From assembly GCA_016283745.1 (NCBI GenBank), contig JAEENM010000043.1, forward strand, positions 1 to 35,421: 35,421 nt of DNA. Direction: 5' to 3'. The notes under the pieces are model-generated. The model did not search any database. It was not told the origin of the DNA and saw only the letters and a list, made by a program, of their open reading frames with translations. The DNA comes from Bacteroidales bacterium (GTDB taxonomy: Bacteria > Bacteroidota > Bacteroidia > Bacteroidales > P3). The position numbers and the translations under genes were made by a program. Positions 21,961-32,807 of the stretch are shown here, one piece after another (within the stretch, counting starts at the first letter, position 1; every line of letters starts with the position of its first letter).

Positions 21961-24123
21961 TTAAAGCTTTCTAAAAATAAAATCTGTCATCAGGGTGTAG
22001 AGGTTCAGACGGGTATAACCGCCGTAAATGCTGTGGTTTTTGTTGGGATAAATCCTCATTTCGAACTGTTTGTTGGCGTTTTCCAAAGCCGAAATCATAT
22101 CGGCGGCGTTCTGGAAATGCACGTTGTCGTCGCCGGTGCCGTGGATTATCAAGTAATTGCCTTTCAGTTGTTTGACGAAGTTGAGGGGCGAGTTGTCGTC
22201 GTAGCCGCCGGGGTTGTCCTGCGGACGTTGCAGGAAACGCTCGGTGTAGATGTTGTCGTAGTAGCGCCATGTGGTTACGGGTGCCACAGCGATGGCTGCC
22301 TTGAACACGTCGTTGCCTTTCAGTATGGCCAGCGACGAAAGGTATCCGCCGAAGCTCCACCCGAAGATGCCTATGCGGTCGGGGTCCACCCACGACTTGT
22401 TGGCGAACCATTTGGCTGCCTCTATAACGTCGATGCACTCGTATTTGCCCAACTGCTTGTATGTCACTTTCTTGAATTCGGCTCCGCGACCGCCCGTGCC
22501 GCGTCCGTCAACGCACACCACTATGTAGTTGTTCTGCGCCAGCATGCGGTGCCAGTAGTAGTCGCTGTAGCCGTAGCTGTTGGTAACCTGCTGGTGTCCG
22601 GGACCGCCGTAGACATAGAAGAACACGGGGTATTGCTTGGTGCTGTCGAAATTGGCGGGTTTGATGATGTAATAGTTCAGTTTCACGCCTTCGGAGGTGG
22701 TAAGTTCGCCGAACTCTTTTCTCTCGTCGCCGTAAACTGCCATGCGTTTTTTCAGCGAGGCGTTGTCCTCAAGCACCACCAGCTGTTTGCCTGCGGCGTT
22801 GTGGATGGTGAAAGTGGGAGGGGTGTTGGCGTCGCTGAAATTGCTTATGTAGTAGCGGCATCCGTTGCTGAAATTGATACGGTAGGTGCCGGGCTCCTTG
22901 CTCAGCTTGGTCACTTTCTTGCCGGCGAAGTCGGTAACGTACAGCTCCGTGTTGATGGCCGAGCTCTGGTGCGAGGTGAAGTAGATTTTCTTGCCTTTCT
23001 CGTCGATGCCGCACACGTTGGCCACGTCGTAGTCGCCTTTGGTTATCTGTTTCACCAGCTTGCCGTTCATGTCGTACATATATATATGGTTGTATCCGTC
23101 CTTTTCGCTGTTGATGATAAAGTTTTTGCCGTCCTTCAGGAAAATCCATGTGTCGGGAACCTCAACGTAGGTGTTGTTCTCTTCGGTGTAAAGTGTTGAG
23201 ATATTGCCCGTTGTGGCGTCAGCCAGAAGCAGTTCCATCTTGTTCTGCAAACGGCTCATGCGCATAAACGACAGTATGTTGGGGTTTCGTGTCCATTTGA
23301 TGCGCGGGATGTATTGGTCGTTCTCGCTGCCCACGTCGAGTTTCAGCGTTTTCTGGCTCTGCAGGTCGTATATAAGCACATCGACGATGGAGTTGTCCTC
23401 GCCGGCCTTGGGGTATTTGAACGAGTAGTCCTCGGGGTAAAGCTCGCCCCACATCTGCATATTGTATTGTTTCACAGCACTTTCGTCGAAACGGTAGAAG
23501 GCAATCTTTTTGCTGTCGGGCGACCAGTAGAAGCCTTTGGTGATGGAGAATTCCTCTTCGTAAACCCAGTCGGTGGTGCCGTTGATTATCTCGTTGAACC
23601 TGCCGTCGAAGGTTATCTGTTTTTCCTGCATCGACTCCAAGTCGCACACAAACAGGTTGTTGTCGCGTACAAAGGCGGTCTTTTTGCCGTCGGGCGAGAA
23701 CTGGGTGAGACGCTGTTTGCCGTTCTCCGACAATTTCTTGCAGCTCTTGGTTTTGATGTCATAAAGGTAGTAGTCGGAAACTCCCGAATGGCGGTAGATA
23801 GGCTCGAATCCCGACGAGAGCAGGAGGTGGGTCTCGCTTTCGTCGAACTCGTACGACTCCACGCGGGGGAATTTGCTGTCGATGTCGGTGAAAACGCATA
23901 CCGACTCCACTTTTTCGCCGGTTTTGTACGAAAATTTGTCAACGCTGTTGCGGGTAAGCACGCAGTAGTGCTCGCCGTCTTTCATCGAGTTGATCTCGCT
24001 GATGCCGCGGGCCGAGAAAGTGCCTTTTGCCCATATGTCCTCGAGGGTTATCTGATTTTGGCCGAAAGCCGAGGCAAAAACGGCAAGAGCCAAAATAGCT
24101 GTGGAAAAAAATCTTCTTGTCAT
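21961..24123 (-). CDS. Prolyl oligopeptidase family S9, dipeptidyl peptidase IV-like
   Basis: The 720-residue protein has a signal peptide (MTRRFFSTAILALAVFASAFG), an eight-bladed propeller domain (about 40-480) and a C-terminal alpha/beta-hydrolase domain. Catalytic residues fit S9B: S590 (FGWSFGGY), D665 (GTGDDNVH) and H697 (NKNHS). DWVYEEEF at 185-192 supplies the Glu pair that binds the substrate N-terminus in DPP IV. It should remove Xaa-Pro dipeptides from peptides in the periplasm or at the surface. From memory, Porphyromonas gingivalis DPP IV has its triad three residues later, so the match is close. It is monocistronic. Confidence 0.94.
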   Translation of the reverse strand: MTRRFFSTAILALAVFASAFGQNQITLEDIWAKGTFSARGISEINSMKDGEHYCVLTRNSVDKFSYKTGEKVESVCVFTDIDSKFPRVESYEFDESETHLLLSSGFEPIYRHSGVSDYYLYDIKTKSCKKLSENGKQRLTQFSPDGKKTAFVRDNNLFVCDLESMQEKQITFDGRFNEIINGTTDWVYEEEFSITKGFYWSPDSKKIAFYRFDESAVKQYNMQMWGELYPEDYSFKYPKAGEDNSIVDVLIYDLQSQKTLKLDVGSENDQYIPRIKWTRNPNILSFMRMSRLQNKMELLLADATTGNISTLYTEENNTYVEVPDTWIFLKDGKNFIINSEKDGYNHIYMYDMNGKLVKQITKGDYDVANVCGIDEKGKKIYFTSHQSSAINTELYVTDFAGKKVTKLSKEPGTYRINFSNGCRYYISNFSDANTPPTFTIHNAAGKQLVVLEDNASLKKRMAVYGDERKEFGELTTSEGVKLNYYIIKPANFDSTKQYPVFFYVYGGPGHQQVTNSYGYSDYYWHRMLAQNNYIVVCVDGRGTGGRGAEFKKVTYKQLGKYECIDVIEAAKWFANKSWVDPDRIGIFGWSFGGYLSSLAILKGNDVFKAAIAVAPVTTWRYYDNIYTERFLQRPQDNPGGYDDNSPLNFVKQLKGNYLIIHGTGDDNVHFQNAADMISALENANKQFEMRIYPNKNHSIYGGYTRLNLYTLMTDFIFRKL

Positions 24124-24179
24124 TGTAAACAGTTGTTTTTTAATTATATGTAATTTCTTTTATTCGTTGTTCAGTTATG

Positions 24180-24187
24180 CAAATGTA
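24180..24187 (-). promoter_or_regulatory. -7 motif for the peptidase gene
   Basis: TACATTTG on the minus strand fits TAnnTTTG 57 bp before the ATG at 24123. There is no clear -33 element. Confidence 0.45.
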
Positions 24188-24216
24188 CGCAAAATAAATA
24201 AATAAAATTCTTTAAA

Positions 24217-24393
24217 ATGTGTCGGAGACACATAATCTCAATAACCCCATATGAAAAAATAGCCAGTGGCTGTTTTGATAGCGAAGCGGAGAATACCAGA
24301 ACGCAGTGTGGGGGTAAAAAAATAAACGCTCTGAAAATCAGCGTCTTGGAGTGAAGAAAAAGCCAGTGGCTTTTTCGATAGCGAAGCGGAGAA
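24217..24393. repeat. Hairpin element copy 3, with two inserted variable-stem modules
   Basis: ATGTGTC-GGA-GACACAT (24217-24233) corresponds to the first hairpin of copy 1. AACCCCA (24243-24249) and GAACGCAGTGTGGGG (24299-24313) correspond to its second, with a module between them: stem AAAATAGCC/GGCTGTTTT around AGT (24256-24276) plus GATAGCGAAGCGGAGAA (24277-24293). After GCGTCTTGGAG (24341-24351) comes a second module: GAAAAAGCC/GGCTTTTTC around AGT (24356-24376) plus the same flank (24377-24393). The rest of the 419-bp gap 24124-24542 is A+T-rich, with a half-match GGATGTGTCTCCG at 24481-24493. Confidence 0.78.
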
Positions 24394-24542
24394 AATAAAA
24401 AAAACTTTACCTATTTTTTAAAAATATGCAACCAAATAAATATTTTTTTCAATTCTTATTTTTTTTTTTGCAATAAAAAAGGATGTGTCTCCGTTATACA
24501 TTTTTCTTATAATAAAAGTACAAAACAAAAAACATTAAAAAG

Positions 24543-25133
24543 ATGAAAAAAGGAGTTATTATTGCAATAGCCGTTGTGGCTGTGATAGTTCTTTCTGCTA
24601 TTTCCATATACAATAGCATGGTAAAAATGGATGAAAATGTAACTGCTGCTTGGGCACAGGTGGAAACCCAGTATCAGCGTCGTGCAGACCTCATTCCGCA
24701 GTTGGTAAACGTGGTTAAAGGCGCAGCCGACTACGAGCGCAAGACCCTCGAAAGCGTTATCGAAGCACGTAGCAAAGCCACTTCCATCCAGCTTACTGCC
24801 GACGACCTTACCGAAGAAAATCTGGCAAAATTCCAGAAAGCCCAGGACCAACTTAGTTCGGCCCTCAGCCATTTGATGGCTATCCACGAGGCTTATCCCG
24901 AACTCAAGGCCAATGAGAATTTCTGCGACCTGCAGGCACAGCTCGAAGGCACTGAAAACCGCATTGCCGTTGCCCGCAAGGATTTCAACGAAACTGTGCA
25001 GAAATACAATTCGTCTATCCGCACCTTCCCCAAGAGTATCTTTGCAGGAATGTTCGGCTTCAGCCAGAAAGCTTATTTCAAAGCTGCAGAAGGTGCTGAA
25101 AACGCTCCCGATGTAAATTTCAATTTTGAATAA
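24543..25133 (+). CDS. LemA family protein
   Basis: The 196-residue protein has an N-terminal transmembrane helix (about 5-23) and the LemA signature: ENVTAAWAQVETQYQRRADL followed by IPQLVNVVKG, then long coiled helices (about 75-150), and a closing RKDFNETVQKYNSSIRTFPK region. LemA proteins are membrane-tethered helical bundles of unsettled function, often paired with TPM-domain proteins. The next gene, 24 bp downstream, is such a protein, so the pair is a conserved module. The final residues (ENAPDVNFNFE) are usual for the family. The upstream gap is filled with repeats, and no clear promoter was found. Confidence 0.92.
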   Translation: MKKGVIIAIAVVAVIVLSAISIYNSMVKMDENVTAAWAQVETQYQRRADLIPQLVNVVKGAADYERKTLESVIEARSKATSIQLTADDLTEENLAKFQKAQDQLSSALSHLMAIHEAYPELKANENFCDLQAQLEGTENRIAVARKDFNETVQKYNSSIRTFPKSIFAGMFGFSQKAYFKAAEGAENAPDVNFNFE

Positions 25134-25157
25134 TCGACGCTTTGTAAATATTTGGCA

Positions 25158-25592
25158 ATGAGTTATTTCACCCAAGAACGCAAACAACGTATCGTTGATG
25201 CCATACGCGAGGCGGAACTCAACACCTCTGGCGAAATCCGTGTGCATGTGGACAAGCGTTGCCGCAAAGATGTCCTCGACCGCGCTGTGGAAGTTTTCCA
25301 CAAACTGAAGATGGAGCAGACGCGCGACCGCAACGGTGTTCTGCTGTATGTGGCCATGGAGTCGCGCAAGACTGCCATCCTAGGCGACGAAGGCGTGAAC
25401 GCCGTGGTGCCTCCCGATTTCTGGAACGGCATCATCGATCGTGCTGTGAAACGATTCGCCAAGGGAGAGTACGCCGAAGGCATTGCCGAGGCCGTCACCG
25501 CCGTTGGCGAGGTGCTCAAACAGCATTTCCCCTACCGCGACGACGACATCAACGAACTCCCCGACGAAATAAGCTTCGGAGAAGACGATTAA
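25158..25592 (+). CDS. TPM-domain protein
   Basis: The protein has 144 residues from the ATG at 25158 (a TTG two codons earlier is less likely). It has the TPM domain: RIVDAIREAELNTSGEIRVH, RCRKDVLDRAVEVFHKLKM, NGVLLYVAMESRKTAILGD, EGVNAVVPPDFWNGIID. TPM domains have a Rossmann-like fold and are linked to phosphatase activity or photosystem repair in plants; bacterial roles are unclear. This short version has no signal peptide or membrane helix, so it is likely a cytoplasmic partner of LemA. The C-terminus is acidic (RDDDINELPDEISFGEDD). Confidence 0.88.
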   Translation: MSYFTQERKQRIVDAIREAELNTSGEIRVHVDKRCRKDVLDRAVEVFHKLKMEQTRDRNGVLLYVAMESRKTAILGDEGVNAVVPPDFWNGIIDRAVKRFAKGEYAEGIAEAVTAVGEVLKQHFPYRDDDINELPDEISFGEDD

Positions 25593-25596
25593 CTCT

Positions 25597-25624
25597 CAAT
25601 GAACAATTGACAATGAACAATTGA
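25597..25624. repeat. Tandem 14-bp spacer repeat
   Basis: CAATGAACAATTGA occurs twice in direct tandem (25597-25610, 25611-25624), followed by a partial third copy (CAATTA), directly behind the TPM gene. The remaining spacer to 25707 holds nothing recognised. Confidence 0.7.
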
Positions 25625-25707
25625 CAATTAGTTTGGAGTTTTCGGTTAAACAATTAAACAGTTAAACATCTTCTCGCCGTAACATCTTAACGTCTTCACT
25701 ACACAAC

Positions 25708-26913
25708 ATGCCCAAAGAAATCCTTTTCAACAGGAATTACGTGCTGCTTTGCATCGCTAATTTCCTGTTTTTCTTTTCGTTCTACTTGATACTGCCCATT
25801 ATGCCGCTCTATCTCAGCGAGCAGTTTGTGGCCGACAAAAGCGTCATCGGCATGGTGATAGCCTGCTATTCCGTCGCCACGCTGATAGTGAGACCCTTTT
25901 CGGGACATATTATGGACGGCTACAACCGAAAGGCCGTTTATATCCTGGCTTTCTCGCTGTTCACCGCCGTCTTTGCGGGATACATCGTCGCACAGACGCT
26001 TCTGGCGCTGGTGCTGGTGCGTGTGCTGTACGGACTTACCTTCGGACTTACCTCGGTTTCGAGCAACACCTTGGTGATAGACCTTGTGCCATCTTCGCGA
26101 AGAGGGGAGGGTATAGGCTTTTTCGGCATCTCGTCGAATCTGGCCATGGCCCTCGGCCCTATGGTGGGACTGATGATGCACGGCAGGGTGGACTACCAGT
26201 GGATTTTCGTCATCTGCTTGGCAACCAGCTTTGTGGGGGTGATAATCGCAAGTCAAATCCACGCCCGTTATCGTCCTCCGCTGATACGTCCCAAAGTCTC
26301 CATCGACCGTTTTATACTGCTGAAAGGCATCCCCGGCGGGGTGGCGTACATACTTATTGCCTTCCCTTACGGACAGATTTCCAACTATATAGCAATGTAT
26401 ATCGACGAAACTGGCGTGGCTCTGAGCGGAGGCATGTTCTTCGTGCTTTATGCTGTTGGACTGATACTTTCGCGACTCTACGCCGGCAAGATGGTGGACC
26501 GTGGCCGTAAGCCACAGACCGTAGTCCTGGGCATTGTCCTGCTCCTTGCGGGGATAGGACTGCTAGCGGCAGTGCGTTATCTCGGCGGCACGGGAGCGGA
26601 CTTGGGCAAGTGGCTTCTCATCGCCACCGCAGTGATGTGCGGAGCGGGTTACGGCACCATCTTCACCTCGTTCAACACCATGTTCATCGACCTTGCCCAC
26701 CACAACCAGCGCGGTTCCGCCACCGCCACCTACCTTACGGCGTGGGATTTGGGACTGGGACTTGGCGTGTTCGCCGGAGGAGCTTTGGCCGAGCGTTTCT
26801 CGTTCAGCTTCGGCTATTGCGTCGCCGACCTTGTGCTGCTGCTCGGACTGGTGTACTTTGTTTCCGTCGTGGTGCCGCACTATAAAAGAAATATAGTGGG
26901 CAGTGGGCAGTAA
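25708..26913 (+). CDS. MFS transporter
   Basis: The 401-residue protein has twelve predicted helices and the MFS loop 2-3 motif GHIMDGYNRKAVY (about 66-78), with the mirrored AGKMVDRGRKPQTV in the second half (about 260-273). It resembles small-molecule or drug efflux permeases of the YfcJ/YhhS type. It should act in the cytoplasmic membrane by proton antiport. The last residues (NIVGSGQ) and the TAA stop are encoded by the AGTGGGCAGTGGGC spacer repeat at 26895, so the natural C-terminus may have been replaced by repeat sequence. The substrate is unknown. Confidence 0.88.
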   Translation: MPKEILFNRNYVLLCIANFLFFFSFYLILPIMPLYLSEQFVADKSVIGMVIACYSVATLIVRPFSGHIMDGYNRKAVYILAFSLFTAVFAGYIVAQTLLALVLVRVLYGLTFGLTSVSSNTLVIDLVPSSRRGEGIGFFGISSNLAMALGPMVGLMMHGRVDYQWIFVICLATSFVGVIIASQIHARYRPPLIRPKVSIDRFILLKGIPGGVAYILIAFPYGQISNYIAMYIDETGVALSGGMFFVLYAVGLILSRLYAGKMVDRGRKPQTVVLGIVLLLAGIGLLAAVRYLGGTGADLGKWLLIATAVMCGAGYGTIFTSFNTMFIDLAHHNQRGSATATYLTAWDLGLGLGVFAGGALAERFSFSFGYCVADLVLLLGLVYFVSVVVPHYKRNIVGSGQ

Positions 26914-26945
26914 TTAGTGGACAGTATTCAGTAGTCAGTATTCAG
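26895..26945. repeat. Spacer simple repeat (CAGTGGGCAGT type) ending the MFS gene
   Basis: Imperfect 7-8 bp units (AGTGGGC, AGTGGAC, AGTATTC, AGTAGTC) run in tandem across the end of the MFS gene and supply its stop codon. Confidence 0.65.
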
Positions 26946-26956
26946 CATAATATTTT

Positions 26957-27016
26957 TTTCGCCGTAGGCGAAACAAAATTTACAAGATTTAAAAGATTTC
27001 TTTCGCCGTAGGCGAA
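26957..27016. repeat. Two copies of the palindrome TTCGCCGTAGGCGAA
   Basis: TTTCGCC-GTA-GGCGAAA at 26957-26973 and TTCGCCGTAGGCGAA at 27002-27016 form identical stems 29 bp apart, with ACAAGATTTAAAAGATTT between. They may act as a weak terminator for the MFS gene, or as a dispersed palindrome. Confidence 0.7.
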
Positions 27017-27079
27017 TAGGAGAAGATAAGAGATTTATTGACTCCTTAATACCTTAACATATTCTTGTATTCACAATCA

Positions 27080-27131
27080 TTTCAACTTTCAAATTTCAAT
27101 TTTCAACTTTCAAAAAAAAATCGTATATTTG
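27080..27131 (+). promoter_or_regulatory. Probable secA promoter, overlapping a simple repeat
   Basis: TATATTTG at 27124-27131 fits TAnnTTTG. Exactly 19 bp upstream, at the -33 position, is TTTC (27101-27104), one base from TTTG; it belongs to a TTTCAACTTTCAAATTTCAA type repeat spanning 27080-27116. The leader to the ATG at 27208 is about 70 bases. Confidence 0.55.
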
Positions 27132-27207
27132 TAGTTTGTTTTTTCTGCGGAAAAAGCAATGATATTTTTATGTAACTTATTAAAAAATAGAAATTTAGAC
27201 ATATTTA

Positions 27208-30492
<3,285 letters not shown>

Positions 30493-30507
30493 TTAAAACA
30501 TACATAT

Positions 30508-31173
30508 ATGAAAAAAATCCTGACAATAGCCTTCTGCACATTGTTGGCAACAACGTCGCTATTTGCACAAAACAAAAAGAAAGCCAACACTGTTGATATC
30601 ACCGTTAAGGCAAACAATAACGAGGTGTTCAACGTGTATCTCGACGGCAAGCAAAAAAGCGATAAAGCAAGTAATAAATACGAACTTAAAGGCCTGCAGC
30701 CCAATAAGATGTACGACCTAGAAGTGTATCTCGAAGAGCCCATCAAGTACATTTCCGGCGTTGATTTGGAACTCAGTGCCGGTCGTTACGAACTCGTCGT
30801 TTTTTGCGACCCCGCTACGAAATCCGCAGAAATCCTTTTTGCCAACGACGGTAAGGATTTGAACGATTCCGAGAACAACGCTCAGCTCTGTACCGAAGAC
30901 GACATGACAAAAATTATGGAGATGTTCAAAATCGAACTTTTCGACGACACACGTCTGCATTTCGTGAAGACCACTCTGAAAGGTGGCAAACTCGTCAATA
31001 TGGAACAGACACGCCGTATCGCCACTGCGTTTTCCTACGACAAGGCTCGTGTGAAATTCCTGAAATACGCCTACGACTATTGCACCGAAAACGAAAACTA
31101 CAGTGTGTTTGAGTCGTTGCTTACCGACAGTTCGGCAAAGGAAGAGTTCAACAAATTCCTGCAGTCGAAATAA
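30508..31173 (+). CDS. DUF4476-domain exported protein
   Basis: The 221-residue protein has a signal peptide (MKKILTIAFCTLLATTSLFA) and an N-terminal beta domain (about 28-110; VDITVKANNNEVFNVYLDGK). The C-terminal DUF4476 helical domain (about 130-220) has DDTRLHFVKTTLKGGKLVNM and RRIATAFSYDKARVKFLKYA. DUF4476 is a Bacteroidota envelope family of unknown function. It begins 15 bp after secA, so it is probably cotranscribed, and its closest relative here is the next gene. A chaperone or structural role in the periplasm can only be guessed. Confidence 0.85.
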   Translation: MKKILTIAFCTLLATTSLFAQNKKKANTVDITVKANNNEVFNVYLDGKQKSDKASNKYELKGLQPNKMYDLEVYLEEPIKYISGVDLELSAGRYELVVFCDPATKSAEILFANDGKDLNDSENNAQLCTEDDMTKIMEMFKIELFDDTRLHFVKTTLKGGKLVNMEQTRRIATAFSYDKARVKFLKYAYDYCTENENYSVFESLLTDSSAKEEFNKFLQSK

Positions 31174-31234
31174 TAACGTAAGAAATAACAACTTTTGACA
31201 ACAAAATAATATTAATCACAAAAATATACCAAAG

Positions 31235-32062
31235 ATGAGAAAAATTTTAATTACAGCCCTTTGTGCTATGTTGGCAGTGTCGTCGCTTTCGGCACAGAAA
31301 CACAACTATAGCAACGCACGAAACAACAAAGTCATGCATAAAAATGTGGAACTCACCGTTTACGCTGCCGGCAACGAGCGATTCACCGTTTATATCGACG
31401 GACTTCCGCAGAGTACACGTAGCGGTTCGCGTTTCACCATTGTGGATATCGAGCCCAACATTACCCACGACGTGGCCGTTGTTGTGGAACGCCCGATTCG
31501 TTATCTGCTTTATACAGAAATTAATATGCCTGCCGGCAAGTATGATATGGAGGTTTATGCCGATATGCGTGGCAAATACGCCGAGTTGTATTTCACCAAC
31601 GAACGTCCCAACCGTCAAGGCAACTACACTTTCAACCGATTCCATTTTGGCGACTATGGTGTAGGCCATGGTTACGGCACACATCCAACTCCTCCAACTC
31701 CTCCGACTCCTCCGACTCCTCCAACTCCTCCAACTCCTCCAACTCCCCCTACACCTCCCGTACCGCAGTACTGCAGCGAGGCCGATATGGCTGTTATCGT
31801 GGCATCCATCTCGCAGGAGCCTTTCGACGACACACGTTTCAACTACCTGAAAACTGTTACCATCTCCAAGCAGCCCTTCACCACTGAACAAATCAGACGT
31901 ATTGCCTCGAAATTTACTTTCGACAACAAACGCATGGAGTATGTGAAATACTCTTTCAGATATTGCTACGACGTGGATAACTATTTCACCCTCACCGATT
32001 TGTTTGTACACAAGTCGGACAAGGAAAAACTGATGAAATTTATTCAGGACAATCTTAGATAA
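31235..32062 (+). CDS. DUF4476-domain exported protein with Pro/Thr repeat linker
   Basis: The 275-residue paralogue of the preceding protein has a signal peptide (MRKILITALCAMLAVSSLSA), the same beta domain (about 38-125; VELTVYAAGNERFTVYIDG) and a C-terminal DUF4476 domain (about 185-275; DDTRFNYLKTVTISKQPFTT, RRIASKFTFDNKRMEYVKY). Between them is a stiff linker of eight PTP-type units encoded by a 9-bp tandem repeat (31685-31756), prone to length change by slippage. A Gly/His/Tyr-rich stretch (GDYGVGHGYGTH) precedes it. The two genes probably arose by tandem duplication and share the terminator at 32083. Confidence 0.85.
   Translation: MRKILITALCAMLAVSSLSAQKHNYSNARNNKVMHKNVELTVYAAGNERFTVYIDGLPQSTRSGSRFTIVDIEPNITHDVAVVVERPIRYLLYTEINMPAGKYDMEVYADMRGKYAELYFTNERPNRQGNYTFNRFHFGDYGVGHGYGTHPTPPTPPTPPTPPTPPTPPTPPTPPVPQYCSEADMAVIVASISQEPFDDTRFNYLKTVTISKQPFTTEQIRRIASKFTFDNKRMEYVKYSFRYCYDVDNYFTLTDLFVHKSDKEKLMKFIQDNLR
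31685..31756 (+). repeat. 9-bp tandem repeat encoding the Pro/Thr linker
   Basis: Seven near-identical units of CCAACTCCT or CCGACTCCT, and a degenerate eighth, lie in frame. Gain or loss of a unit would add or remove three residues without a frameshift. Confidence 0.9.
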
Positions 32063-32082
32063 TAATAGTTTTTCATGATGAC

Positions 32083-32118
32083 AAAAAATCCCGACCGAAA
32101 GGCCGGGATTTTTTGTTT
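32083..32118. terminator. Strong bidirectional terminator
   Basis: AAAAAATCCCGACC (32083-32096), tetraloop GAAA, then GGCCGGGATTTTTT (32101-32114): a 14-bp stem with one mismatch. The A and T runs allow termination of the DUF4476 genes (plus) and of the polyene cluster (minus). Confidence 0.9.
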
Positions 32119-32148
32119 TGTTTGGCAAAACGTATTATTTTTTTTTAA

Positions 32149-32796
32149 CTATATGTAGAAATTCCGCCAAGTCTGTTTCATAAAGCATTTTTTGATGTTC
32201 TCCGTTGTCCATTCCATTGCGGTGTCGGTTTTCTTTTGTTCCGAAACGGCGAACATCAGCACATCGCAGTGGCCGAATTCGAAGTCTATCCAGCCGCAGA
32301 GCAGGTTGCTGGCCTTGTCGGGGGCCAGGGCGTTACTGGCAAGGCGGTGGAGCATCTCACAGTCGAGCTGTTGGAATATGAAAGTGGAGCTTTCGCCCTG
32401 TATCTTGTGGCGTATGGAAATTTCGCCTGTAACGATGTTGGCCAAGGTGTAAACAAACACCGACGGGCTGGGGAAGTAGTTGTCGGCCTCTTGTATGGTG
32501 GTCTGGTAACGGCGGTCGGTGTCGAGCGAGGAGCAGGAGTTGAGGCACAGCACAGCCCAGTCTTTCTTCGTCTCTTCGGGTGTGGTGCCCAGCTGTCGCA
32601 TCAGCAGCTCGCTAGCAAGGAACCCGAATTTGCACATCGTGTCCATCTTGAAAAACTTGGGGTATTGTATGCCCAGTTCCCTGTAAATGCTGCTGGCCCA
32701 AGCACTTGCGTCGGACTCGTCGTTGGGTATAATGCATTGGCCGTTTACAAGTACCTGACTGTCGTCGATTTTGCAGTATGAGTTGATGTAAGCCAT
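32149..32796 (-). CDS. Ketosynthase-like protein lacking catalytic residues (chain-length-factor type)
   Basis: The 215-residue protein resembles the N-terminal thiolase-fold half of beta-ketoacyl synthases: MDTMCKFGFLASELLM, AVLCLNSCSSLDTDRRYQTT, FPSPSVFVYTLANIVTGEIS and IRHKIQGESS. No active-site Cys with the usual GV/GA context and no paired His are present. Proteins of this kind are found next to the active ketosynthase in aryl-polyene and flexirubin clusters of Bacteroidota, where they are thought to act as partner subunits. It is the last gene of the cluster, 11 bp after the active ketosynthase. Confidence 0.72.
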   Translation of the reverse strand: MAYINSYCKIDDSQVLVNGQCIIPNDESDASAWASSIYRELGIQYPKFFKMDTMCKFGFLASELLMRQLGTTPEETKKDWAVLCLNSCSSLDTDRRYQTTIQEADNYFPSPSVFVYTLANIVTGEISIRHKIQGESSTFIFQQLDCEMLHRLASNALAPDKASNLLCGWIDFEFGHCDVLMFAVSEQKKTDTAMEWTTENIKKCFMKQTWRNFYI

Positions 32797-32807
32797 TGTA
32801 TGTCAGT

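Noticed and set aside
22033-23199. Plus-strand open frame of 388 codons opposite the peptidase gene
   Set aside because: It is an antisense shadow of the DPP IV-like gene; its composition follows the codon bias of the real gene read backwards.
24256-24393. Possible CRISPR array (repeated 17-bp unit)
   Set aside because: Only two units occur here, with one more at 7568. They are joined to hairpin stems rather than unique spacers, and no cas genes are present.
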